Below the pieces are notes generated by a model that ran no database searches, was not told where the DNA came from, and saw nothing but the letters and a program-made list of their open reading frames with translations. The translations under genes and the position numbers were made by a program. DNA of 49,608 bases from Leishmania donovani (lineage: Eukaryota; Euglenozoa; Kinetoplastea; Trypanosomatida; Trypanosomatidae): contig NC_018261.1 of assembly GCF_000227135.1 (NCBI RefSeq), positions 370,470 through 420,077 of the forward strand, in the 5' to 3' direction. Of this stretch, positions 40,711-49,608 are shown piece by piece (position 1 is the first letter of the stretch; every line of letters begins with the position of its first letter).

Positions 40711-41734
40711 GTGATGAAAACATCTTCTGGTGTGCTTGTGTGCCTGTGGTACTGTCTGCGTGTCTCAATACCAGTCTCGGTGAAGGATGACGTCCGTCGA
40801 TGCTGTTGTCGTTTTGTGCCTTTTATGCCACTTCATCTTATTTTCCTTTTTGCTCGTTGGGGCCGTCGTTCCCCTCTTCCTCAAAGTGGTCTACGCAGGT
40901 GGCCAGCAAGCAACGCTCCATGACCATCTAACATCGGCTCTGCAACAAGATGCGCGCCGTACAACATGCGTGTGTGCGTACGTCTTCCTGTCTGTGCTCT
41001 CTCAAGGCACCCATACATCGAATCTTGCGCTTGCGTCGCTCCGTCGTCTTTGCTTTCCCTCACCCATGCACCGCTCTCTCTCTTTTGCCGTCGACAGGCA
41101 CGTTCATGAGGGGAGCGTGTAGTGGGGCAAGCAGCTAGAGAGGAAGGGCAGGTGATGCCTCGCGAGACAGAGCGAGCCGTCTACACCTCATCGCGTATCA
41201 TTCTCCGGGATGTGCCGCTAGACTTTCTTGATGGCGAAGCCCCGCGACCCCTGCCATTCGAACATGATGAGTGCTTTCCTCTCTTGTGCCTTGCTATCCC
41301 TCGCGATGGACTCAACCATCTTCCTGCTGCTGCTTCTCTCGCTTTCTCTGTTGCCTTCTCTCTTGATAGGCTCACCGCTATGATACATCACAGCGTGCAT
41401 ATGTCCATGTGCAAGCAGATCTGTGTGCGTTGAGCCCGAGGTGTTACAACCACGACTCCTTTGAACTTCTCGGAAAGGGGCACAGAAGAGGGGCCGGCGG
41501 TGAGTTACCACCACTGCGGCTCTCACATATACGGATGCAGAAGCGCCTCTTCGTACCTGCGTGCACGTTTTCTGTTCCCTTCTGGGAGTCCCGCTCAAAC
41601 CGCGGGCAGAGAGAGTGAGCTTTTGTGTGGTAAGCTGCTTTCAAATTGTGTGCGTGACAGGGAACAGGAGAGTCGACGCACTCGCTTTCTCTCTATCTGT
41701 TCCCGCCCCCTTGTAGAGACTTTCTTCTCCAGCA
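40711..41734. other. Intergenic or small-gene region upstream of MBL-rhodanese gene
   Basis: Contains two short ORFs that might be real. One at 40787-41122 begins with about 30 hydrophobic residues. One at 41155-41433 (92 aa) is preceded by a pyrimidine tract and AG at about 41096, and its first half (RIILRDVPLDFLDGEAP) is protein-like. Neither resembles a family I know and the second half of the latter is a pyrimidine tract translation. AGs at 41715-41716 and 41731-41732 serve the next gene. Confidence 0.5.
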
Positions 41735-44440
41735 ATGCTCGACTCGCCACCGGCGTTGTATGCCAGCCAGGAGCCAGTTTCTGCTGGTCCCCAGGCGGAG
41801 GCGGCGGAGATTATGGGGTCAACGCCCGCCCGCCATGAGATGCCATTCTACCCGGTGCTCATTGAGGTTGCCGGGAGCATGGACGACGCAATTGTGCGCG
41901 ATGTGACACAGCGCCTGCGTCGCTACCGAAACCGCTATCAGCCGCTGCTGCGGTGCATGTTTACATTGGTCGCCACCGCCGTTCCAGAGGCGCGGCTGTT
42001 CGGCGACGACAGTGCCGCTGCCTTAGAGGCTCAGCCCAACCCAACCACCGCAGCTGCGGGCCAGCTGTTCACTGCGCCCAAGAACGCGGTGTCGGTCAAC
42101 AAGATCCACCCGCTCGTGTCGCGCTTCTATCCACATCAGCTCTTATGCGCGCAACAGAAGAGTCGCAGTGACTACACCACTGGTGTGGAGCCGGCCGCGC
42201 TGCCCGGTGCGCCCTCTGGTGCCCTCCAGCCGTGCTGGATGGATGACCCAGCGACGGCGGCGCTCTCTGGTGTCACCACCGCTGCCGACTGTCATGATCG
42301 TGCCGTTCGGAGGGTGGAGGACTTCATGGCGTATCATTTCCTGCCGCTCGCCATGACGCACAACTGCTCCCCACCGGAGGCGATCTCTACATCGGCCAAA
42401 GCATTCGTGTTGCGACACTACGTGAACGAGGCGAGCCGCACGTCCTCGTTCCTGCTTGCGGATCCCTTCTACGCCTCTGCAAGTGTCCCGGCAGACGCCG
42501 TTGCAGGAGCGGCCATCATCGACCCGCGGGCAGAGCAGCTAGAGGCTTATGCCGCGGACCTGAGCCGTATTGGTGTCACCCTCAGCTGTATCATTTTCAC
42601 GCACTGCTACGTCGACGGCGCCTCGGGGCTGGCCGAGCTCATTGAGAGCTTCCCGGCTGCCCGCGTCGTCTCTGGAATCCCTCTCGGGCCCGCCGGCACC
42701 ACAGAGGACGTGCAGCTGAGCCCTCGCCTACGACTCCGAACCGTGCGGGTGCCAGCCTTCTCACCAGAGTGTCTGCTTGCAGAGATTTACTTTTGTGACA
42801 TGCTCAAGGGTTTGTGCACGGGCGTTCTGTGGAGCACCGACGCTGCACCTCGCTGTGACCTGCTTCAGTGGTCTGCTTTTCCCCGCGAGACGGGACACGT
42901 ACCTACGCTGCCTCCCTCCTCCATCAACAGCGACAGTGGTGACCGCGACGCGGCCCTGGCGCACACTCACGAGATGCTCAAGAAGTACTTGTTCGATGCC
43001 TACTTTTCGCCGCTCTGCGCCAGTGTTAGCGAGCCGAGTCGGCCAAGCGGGAGAGCCGCCAAATCGGCCCGCACCGAAGAGGCTCTGGCGAACCAGGAGG
43101 AACAGATGGAGGAGGCGACTCTGGAAAGCGAAGGTTTGGAGCAGGTTGTGCTGCTCCCCACTCACGGCGGGTACAACAACGTGACCAGTCAGCTGGACCT
43201 CTACTGGGCGGTGTATCTCGGCGACCTGACTCGTATGAAGCACTCCCGCGCCGTTATCGACGCGCTCGCCACGACAGCAGAGGCGTTCGCCAGTTACAAC
43301 AGACGCTTACCACCGCTGCCGCACCCGCCGTCCTTCGATACCAGTCGTGTGGTGCATCTTCGTCAACTACTTGCGTTACTACGGCCTGAGCAGCGGGCAA
43401 CATGCTTGGCGCAGCTTCCTGCCGACATGCAGCACGCACTGCGGTACTCCTTCGACCCTTCAGCCGCGCACAGTGCACTCGGCGACGCGTCGAATGCGTC
43501 TCGCCGGCAGTTTGCTTCTTTTTCTTCGTATGTGAACCTCGTCGACGTGCGCGATGCCAACGACTATCACGCGCTGCACCTCTGCGGCGCCGTCAACGTA
43601 CCAATGAGCTTCCCGGGCGTGGCCTATGGTGCCCGAAGAGCGGAGTTGTGGCTTCAATGCGTAATCGTTCCGTTTCAGCCTATTGTGGCCCTCTGTGCAA
43701 CCGAGGAGCAGCGAGCCGAGTTGTCGCGACGCCTCTCAGCGCTGTCCCCAGAGAGTCGCGTGCATGTCTTTACGCTGGCCGACTTGTCAGACGCGTTGAA
43801 ATTCCCGCCGAGGCACTCGACGCGAGGCGGGCAGGCAACTGCAACGGAGCTGCCGTGGCGTGAGGTGTCGTGCGACGTGCCCACAAGTGTGTCTGCCGAT
43901 GTGCCCCTTCCTCGCAACCTGCTTTGGATCCAGCGCGACGACGCGCTCGCGAACTTGACATCGTACGAAGACCTCACGGCAGCTGAACCCACCGATACGC
44001 GCGTCGTGCTCGACGTGCGCACGCCGTACGAGTTTAAAAACGGCTCACACCAGCATAGTGTGCACGTGGGGCTGGCTCAGCTATGCGCCATGGTGGTCGA
44101 AGACGTCGTCGAGGCATCGCGGCCGCTGTCGCAGTGGCACTGCGGTAGCTCACCAAGGCTGGCGGACGCCTACGTGAAGATCATACACACAGCGGCGCTC
44201 ACGGCGCGCCTCCCTGTCGTGTGGCAGGAAGCGTCTCTCTCCGACGTCGTCATCTACTGTGCTGGTGGGTATCGCTCACTAATCGCGTCGTCGCTGCTGC
44301 AGCGCGCCATTGAAGCTTCTGCCACCCCTGCATGGCGCAAGTTGCACATCTCCAACGTTTCGGGTGGCGCCTTTCAAATCATGACGCAACGGCCAGACCT
44401 GTGGCAGGTCAAGGACCGCTCCGTTGTGTGCATTAGCTGA
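41735..44440 (+). CDS. Metallo-beta-lactamase-fold / double rhodanese protein with altered metal site
   Basis: 901 residues. Residues about 220-480 fit a metallo-beta-lactamase fold as in persulfide dioxygenases (ETHE1-like): a strand block SSFLLADP, then AAIIDPRAEQLEAYAADL and IIFTHCYVDGASGLAELIE. The signature THxHxDHxxG is here THCYVDGASG, so the second and third histidines are Tyr and Gly. A later LPTHGGYNN keeps one His. Two rhodanese domains follow: the first with LVDVRDANDYHALHL (about 599) has no clear catalytic Cys loop (VALCATEEQR is the nearest); the second with VLDVRTPYEF (about 757) has VIYCAGGYRS, a good Cys loop, near 839. Bacterial MBL-rhodanese fusions handle persulfides; loss of metal ligands suggests this one is a sulfur transferase or a pseudo-dioxygenase. 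Start is first ATG after acceptor AGs. Confidence 0.85.
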   Translation: MLDSPPALYASQEPVSAGPQAEAAEIMGSTPARHEMPFYPVLIEVAGSMDDAIVRDVTQRLRRYRNRYQPLLRCMFTLVATAVPEARLFGDDSAAALEAQPNPTTAAAGQLFTAPKNAVSVNKIHPLVSRFYPHQLLCAQQKSRSDYTTGVEPAALPGAPSGALQPCWMDDPATAALSGVTTAADCHDRAVRRVEDFMAYHFLPLAMTHNCSPPEAISTSAKAFVLRHYVNEASRTSSFLLADPFYASASVPADAVAGAAIIDPRAEQLEAYAADLSRIGVTLSCIIFTHCYVDGASGLAELIESFPAARVVSGIPLGPAGTTEDVQLSPRLRLRTVRVPAFSPECLLAEIYFCDMLKGLCTGVLWSTDAAPRCDLLQWSAFPRETGHVPTLPPSSINSDSGDRDAALAHTHEMLKKYLFDAYFSPLCASVSEPSRPSGRAAKSARTEEALANQEEQMEEATLESEGLEQVVLLPTHGGYNNVTSQLDLYWAVYLGDLTRMKHSRAVIDALATTAEAFASYNRRLPPLPHPPSFDTSRVVHLRQLLALLRPEQRATCLAQLPADMQHALRYSFDPSAAHSALGDASNASRRQFASFSSYVNLVDVRDANDYHALHLCGAVNVPMSFPGVAYGARRAELWLQCVIVPFQPIVALCATEEQRAELSRRLSALSPESRVHVFTLADLSDALKFPPRHSTRGGQATATELPWREVSCDVPTSVSADVPLPRNLLWIQRDDALANLTSYEDLTAAEPTDTRVVLDVRTPYEFKNGSHQHSVHVGLAQLCAMVVEDVVEASRPLSQWHCGSSPRLADAYVKIIHTAALTARLPVVWQEASLSDVVIYCAGGYRSLIASSLLQRAIEASATPAWRKLHISNVSGGAFQIMTQRPDLWQVKDRSVVCIS

Positions 44441-46479
44441 CCCAGGTAAGAGGGGGACATGACGAAAACGAAAAAAGAACAGTGACAACAGCAGCGACGT
44501 ACGTCCCCCTTCCTGCCCAATCCTTTCGGTGTCCCTCCGAAGTCGAACCTGCTCTAGATGCCGTCCTCAGCTTCTTCGCCCTCTCCGCATACGCGTTTTA
44601 TGTTTGCGTGTGCGTGTGCGTCATCTCTCTCTCTCTCCAGTAGCGCATGCCGCTCGGCGAAAATAGACGCGCATTGCGGAATGCAAATAAAATAGAAAGA
44701 CGAGAGGGGCCGCAAAGAAGTGCGGCTTGACTGCCGACCCGGGGAGGAGGCGCGAAGTGCGCCACCCCCTGGATTTCTCGATGGAGGCATGGACGTGCGT
44801 TCCTTGGTGTGTATGACTTATTCCATTTTTGTATGACGCTCTTTGGAACAAACCACCCCAAAAAACAACAACGGAAACAGAGCGCCCAACTCGCACGTTC
44901 GTTCCCTCCCCCTTCTTTCTCGAACGACAGAAAGAAATAGAACGCTGTGTGTTGTGGGCTCCTTACCCCCTTCCCCAACTTCTCGACCCTTTCTTTTCTC
45001 TGCCTTCTCGTTCTCTCGAAAGCCTGCGTGCCTGTTGCGCGCACGTGAGCGACTGCCGGGCCTCATCATTCCAAGGAAGAGAAAGAAAGGGGAGCGGAGC
45101 AGGAGGGGAGAGAGGAAGGGAGGGAGGGGGAGAGGCTCATGCGAAAGACGTGTGCGTATGGGTGCCGCCTTTCCGTGGTATCCAAGGGCTGATTTTTTTT
45201 TACTGAATACACACACAGGGACGCTAGGCGCAGCTTTATGAGCGTGTCACGTACGCAGGCGCTGAGTCTGGACATCGAGACCGCAAACATAACACGGCAT
45301 GCGCACCCCTTTTCTTTTCTGCAATGTTTCGACATCTCTCTCTTCTCGGGTGGTGTTTTGCCTCCAAGCTAGTGTGCTTGTCTGCATGCTTGCATGCGCA
45401 TGCGTATGCGCCTGTGCATTGTGGCAGGACACTCGTCCAACCGCTCATCATACCTCTCGCATAAGCCGTTCATTTTCTTCGATAACCTTTAAATGGTAAG
45501 AAAAGGGGTATGCAGTGCTGGTATGGTATCATTCAGTAGAGGTCTGTGCTCGATTAGCGAATTCGGATCTGCTTCTCTGTTGTTGTCCAATACCTCTCTG
45601 GCTCTCTGGGTGTGTTTCTTTCATGCCGTCGCCATGTGCGGCGCTCACACGTATGTGGATGGCATGTAGGAGAAGGAGGGGGGGGCGTTTGCATTGCACC
45701 GTCCTCCGCCCTCCTCTTTTCAGCCCTCGAGCCATCTAAGGTAAAAAGGAAAAGGACATGCACACACAGAGCAGACTCGCGTGTTCTCTTCGTTCCGCAT
45801 GTGAGGGCGGAGAGGAATGTGGAGTGGAGCATCAGCAGGCCCCGTAAACAGGCGAGTGGGGGACGAGGGTGTGGATGCCAGCGGGCAGACGGGGGGCGCA
45901 GAAGAGGGCAACAACATAACCGTTTTTCGCTCCTTCTGTGTTTGCGCGCGAACCCCACCACGCATCCTCGAAAACACCCAGATAAAGAGTGTGTGCCCTC
46001 TCTTTCTCTCTCGCGTTTGTTCTCCTCCTTTAGGCCAGCCCGAGAAACCTTTGCCGGATAACGGCACCCATTGGGAAGAACGCACGCCTTCTGTCCCTCC
46101 ACTTGCACTCCTTTCTCGCATGCATCCGAACATGTAGTCTTTCTCGTCATCGATGGACAGGCTCTCCGCACGTTCACCTCCTTTACCGTGCTTTTTTCAC
46201 TCCAAGCCTCACGCCTATTCCTCCCTCCCGCCCTATCCGTCCGGCAATTTTGCACATCAATCGGCACTCCATTTTTCCCCAATTGCGTCCTCCCTTTCTG
46301 CCGTCATCATCTATCGCGCACCTCGCGCACTGTGCATGCACTCACTCCATCTGATTCATCCCGCAAACTGCACGTTTCACCTCCCTCCTCGCTTACTACG
46401 GCACCTATTTTCCACCTCAACACCCGCCGACATTAAAGCCGACACATGTGCACACAAATGCATTCATTCTGCTACACTG
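44441..46479. other. Intergenic, about 2 kb
   Basis: No gene supported. Pyrimidine tracts alternate with a purine block (about 45069-45140). Open frames are low-complexity. Confidence 0.65.
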
Positions 46480-47627
46480 GCGAGCCGCGGCGCTGAGAGG
46501 CATCTCCTGAAGCGACTTGGTTTTGTTGTTGCTTGCCCGTGTGGAGGGCTGGTGGCGGCGCACATTCCGTGTTACGGCGCCGCGGTCAGCGCGGTGGCTG
46601 TGCCTGCGGGCCGGCCCACCCGCCGCCGTCAACGACTGAGCGGCGGGAGACGGCTCGGAGGGCCTGCCCGATGGGTGTGCGCACCGCGTGGGGATGCCCC
46701 GGGCCGGCAAAAGAGGGGCGGCGCTGCCTGCACGCTGCCGGGGGGCAATGGCGAAGGGGAGCTGTCTGCGGCGTGTGTGCAAGGGCGCTGTGGCACATGA
46801 GGGCGTTGTGCGGCACGGCCCCGCAAAGGATGTGCAGCTGTTCGGCAGCACGCATTTCCACGCGGCCGCTGCTGCTCATACGCGGCGCGCTTCGTTTCGT
46901 TTCCGTTTCGAGGTGCAGAGCTGCTGCGGTGCAGCCCCTGTGTGCGCGTGCCTTCCGTGCGTGCCTGCGGTGTCTATCCCCGCTGTGTGCAGTGGACGGG
47001 GCGAGCGGTGACGGCGCGGCGCAGGTGGTGTCGGCGGTGGTGTGCCGCGCGTGACGGCCGCTGTGTCCTCTCGCGCTGCCGTCATCGACGCGCCTTCTGC
47101 TCTCTGGACGTGTGGAGGAGGGATGTGCGGGCGGTGCGGAGTGGGCGGTGCTGCTGCCCTCCTGCACACACGTACACAGCGGCCCCTCGCCCCCCTCCTC
47201 TGCACACGCCGCTCGAAAGGCCTCACACAGGTGCACCCACGACAACGCGGAAGGGGGAGAGCGGCGCCGAGAAGCAGCGGACGGCAGGCCCTGCAGCTGC
47301 GGCTCTCTGCACACGCGCTCCCTCGCATGTCGACCTCGCTGTGCGCGGCGCGGTTGCTTGGCTGCCGCGGCCACACGGAGGGGGCGGTGCAAGACGGGAT
47401 GAGCGTCGGAGGGTGGGGCCAGGCTTGTCAAGGAGTGTGGCAGGTAGTGCCCTCCGTCCTCTCCGCTTGGATGCCTTCAGCGGTGCTTCCGTCGCGCCCT
47501 CGCTGCCGCTGCGGCGCTTCTCGCGTCCGCCGGCCGCCTCTCCGTACGTGCGTGCCTTGCGTGCATGCCGAGAAGTGGCCCATGTGCTCCCGCTGTGCGC
47601 GCCTCGCAGCGCCACGTGCCCATGTCC
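46480..47627. other. GC-rich block upstream of amastin, no supported gene
   Basis: Composition changes sharply to GC-rich sequence without the usual pyrimidine tracts. Long open frames exist on both strands (for example 46586-47431 minus), but they are Ala/Arg/Pro/His-rich, overlap each other and show no domain. I see no coding frame I would defend. It runs into a gap at 47628. Confidence 0.55.
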
Positions 47628-47874
47628 NNNNNNNNNNNNNNNNNNNNNNNNNNNNNNNNNNNNNNNNNNNNNNNNNNNNNNNNNNNNNNNNNNNNNNNNN
47701 NNNNNNNNNNNNNNNNNNNNNNNNNNNNNNNNNNNNNNNNNNNNNNNNNNNNNNNNNNNNNNNNNNNNNNNNNNNNNNNNNNNNNNNNNNNNNNNNNNNN
47801 NNNNNNNNNNNNNNNNNNNNNNNNNNNNNNNNNNNNNNNNNNNNNNNNNNNNNNNNNNNNNNNNNNNNNNNNNN
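47628..47874. other. Assembly gap (247 N)
   Basis: Run of N just upstream of the amastin gene, probably a repeat collapsed in assembly. Confidence 0.98.
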
Positions 47875-47966
47875 CTGTGCTGCGCAGTGTCGACCGCCTT
47901 ATCGCTCTTTCTCCCGTTCACATCCGTGTTGCCCTTGTCTGCTTTCGGCGTTGCGGGTCGGCGAAA

Positions 47967-48602
47967 ATGCAATACATAGCGAGCACTGTTATCTACGCCG
48001 TCATTCAGTTCATCGCGTTCCTGTTGGTGCTGGTGGGTACGCCGATCGACGTGTTTCGCGGCAATGATCCGCCGTTTTTTGAGCGGCATTTCTGCATCAC
48101 CTTATGGGGCGGGAAGATAAATTGTTCTGACACCACATATCTCTTCACGTCGGACGAGATATGGGATGACTGCCCGGGCCGCCGCGACCGCTTCCGCGCT
48201 GCTCAGGCGTTGGCTGTGATCTCCATCTTCCTGTACGGCACGGCGTTCGTCTTGGGCGTCCTTCTGCTGTTCTGCTGCTCGATCTTCCGCTGGGTGTGCC
48301 TGGTTCTCAACATCGTTGGCATCTTCACGTTAGGCACTGTCTGGGCGGCCATGGTGGTGACCTACTACAAGGATGAAGGCGAATCGTGCCCGAATCTTAA
48401 CAGTGATTTCATCTATGGCAATGGCTTCTACCTCTTTTTGGTGGCCTGGTGCCTGGATATCATCAACATCGCCGTCTTGCTGCTCCCGTGCCAGGAGAGA
48501 GGGTCTGCCGCGAGTGAAAAGTCCGAGCTTGAGGAGGAGCATGAGCCGGAGGCGGTGCGGATGCAGGAGCCGACACAGCAGGAAGGGGAGGAAACGAAGT
48601 AA
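47967..48602 (+). CDS. Amastin surface glycoprotein, delta-type
   Basis: 211 residues with four hydrophobic segments (about 8-24, 81-102, 108-132, 152-174). The amastin signature is intact between residues 43 and 53 (CITLWGGKINC). Delta-type conserved blocks are present: LVGTPIDVFR after the first membrane segment, CPGRRDRFRAAQALAVISIF before the second, WAAMVVTYYK after the third and LDIINIAVLLLPC in the fourth. Amastins are four-pass surface proteins, many abundant in the intracellular amastigote. An acidic C-terminal tail of about 35 residues follows. The start at 47967 fits family length. It is flanked by gaps on both sides, as expected if it is the edge of a tandem amastin array. Its acceptor site is not clearly visible. 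Confidence 0.95.
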   Translation: MQYIASTVIYAVIQFIAFLLVLVGTPIDVFRGNDPPFFERHFCITLWGGKINCSDTTYLFTSDEIWDDCPGRRDRFRAAQALAVISIFLYGTAFVLGVLLLFCCSIFRWVCLVLNIVGIFTLGTVWAAMVVTYYKDEGESCPNLNSDFIYGNGFYLFLVAWCLDIINIAVLLLPCQERGSAASEKSELEEEHEPEAVRMQEPTQQEGEETK

Positions 48603-48877
48603 AGGAGGTGGCAGGCAAACTACTTCGGCTCCGCGGGCTTCTCCGTACAGACGCCATGGGGTGGGGGATCCGGCGGAGCTGATGTCTGCACGAGAAGGGA
48701 GGGAAGACGCGGACTCTCGTCGCTGCTTCTCGCCGCCCCACCTCTCGCGCTGCCGTCTCTCGCGTGTGTGCGTCCTCCCACGCGCGTCTGCTTGGGGGGC
48801 TTTTCGGCTTCCTCGCGTGCAAGGTAACCTGCGCTGTGTGGTGGGCAACGCACGCCTGGCGCCGGCAGGCCCACCCA
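48603..48877. other. Start of amastin 3'UTR
   Basis: Pyrimidine-rich DNA running into a gap; no gene seen. Confidence 0.6.
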
Positions 48878-49465
48878 NNNNNNNNNNNNNNNNNNNNNNN
48901 NNNNNNNNNNNNNNNNNNNNNNNNNNNNNNNNNNNNNNNNNNNNNNNNNNNNNNNNNNNNNNNNNNNNNNNNNNNNNNNNNNNNNNNNNNNNNNNNNNNN
49001 NNNNNNNNNNNNNNNNNNNNNNNNNNNNNNNNNNNNNNNNNNNNNNNNNNNNNNNNNNNNNNNNNNNNNNNNNNNNNNNNNNNNNNNNNNNNNNNNNNNN
49101 NNNNNNNNNNNNNNNNNNNNNNNNNNNNNNNNNNNNNNNNNNNNNNNNNNNNNNNNNNNNNNNNNNNNNNNNNNNNNNNNNNNNNNNNNNNNNNNNNNNN
49201 NNNNNNNNNNNNNNNNNNNNNNNNNNNNNNNNNNNNNNNNNNNNNNNNNNNNNNNNNNNNNNNNNNNNNNNNNNNNNNNNNNNNNNNNNNNNNNNNNNNN
49301 NNNNNNNNNNNNNNNNNNNNNNNNNNNNNNNNNNNNNNNNNNNNNNNNNNNNNNNNNNNNNNNNNNNNNNNNNNNNNNNNNNNNNNNNNNNNNNNNNNNN
49401 NNNNNNNNNNNNNNNNNNNNNNNNNNNNNNNNNNNNNNNNNNNNNNNNNNNNNNNNNNNNNNNNN
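48878..49465. other. Assembly gap (588 N)
   Basis: Run of N downstream of amastin. Confidence 0.98.
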
Positions 49466-49608
49466 GCTGGGGATATATGGGCAGTGTGCAGGAGCAGCGG
49501 AGAGGCACGCGCACGCACTCTGGCAAGGGAGTAGTGGTGCGGAGGCCGCAGGGGAATACGCAGCGGAGCGAGTGGGTACGGAGGCGGAGCGGAGGCGAGG
49601 CAGTGTTG
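49466..49608. other. Window end, GC- and purine-rich
   Basis: 143 bases of G-rich sequence (GGAGGCGG-like units). Too short to identify. Confidence 0.6.

Noticed and set aside
46586..47431. Minus-strand ORF of 281 codons in the GC-rich block
   Set aside because: Ala/Pro/Arg/His-rich, no domain, against the direction of all genes; typical of GC-rich non-coding DNA.
48330..49526. Minus-strand ORF of 398 codons spanning N
   Set aside because: Open through a 588-N gap and antisense to amastin.
1..49608. Strand-switch region, tRNA, rRNA or other RNA genes
   Set aside because: All supported genes are on the + strand and I saw no cloverleaf or rRNA-like sequence; snoRNAs in intergenic DNA cannot be excluded by eye.

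Overview
The window looks like a piece of a trypanosomatid nuclear chromosome, most likely Leishmania or a close relative. All convincing genes lie on the + strand, none has an intron, and coding regions are GC-rich. Long intergenic stretches are full of pyrimidine tracts followed by an AG just before a start codon, which is how trans-spliced polycistronic units look. An amastin gene with a complete signature near the right end, and three near-identical retroposon-like repeats, fit Leishmania best. From memory, EF-1 beta, PP1-type phosphatase, L13a and then an amastin array resembles the order on Leishmania chromosome 34; I could not check this. Seven runs of N (5747-6132, 12300-12361, 19736-19834, 20762-20771, 22739-22837, 47628-47874, 48878-49465) show it is a gapped assembly.

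Left part (1-8 kb): the 3' end of one EF-1 beta gene, a short free-standing gene for only the N-terminal domain of an EF-1 beta-like protein, a decayed block with two C2H2 zinc fingers in different frames (probably a dead ingi/L1Tc-type retroposon), and the 3' half of a second EF-1 beta copy. Middle left (9-20 kb): PP1-type phosphatase, ribosomal protein L13a (broken by a gap), a CCCH-type zinc finger protein and a large PPR-like, probably mitochondrial, protein. Middle (20-29 kb): a perfect 302-bp tandem duplication beside a gap, retroposon copy 1, RNA polymerase subunit RPB6, long CA repeats, a doubtful ORF that may be a decayed gene, retroposon copy 2, a tail-anchored Ubc6/UBE2J-type E2 enzyme, and a small membrane protein. 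Right part (30-49.6 kb): a coiled-coil protein with a C1q-like C terminus, a small-Tim-like protein, a Wee1-type kinase, retroposon copy 3, a metallo-beta-lactamase/double rhodanese protein whose metal site looks broken, a GC-rich non-coding block, and a delta-type amastin between two gaps.

The genes do not form one pathway. They are mostly housekeeping functions (translation, transcription, ER protein turnover, mitochondrial biogenesis, cell-cycle control) strung along one transcription unit, so regulation is expected mainly after transcription, through untranslated regions. The most useful oddities are the orphan EF-1 beta domain, the zinc-finger remnant, the metal-site loss in the MBL-rhodanese protein, the near-identical retroposon copies, and palindromes centred on TA repeats in two intergenic regions.
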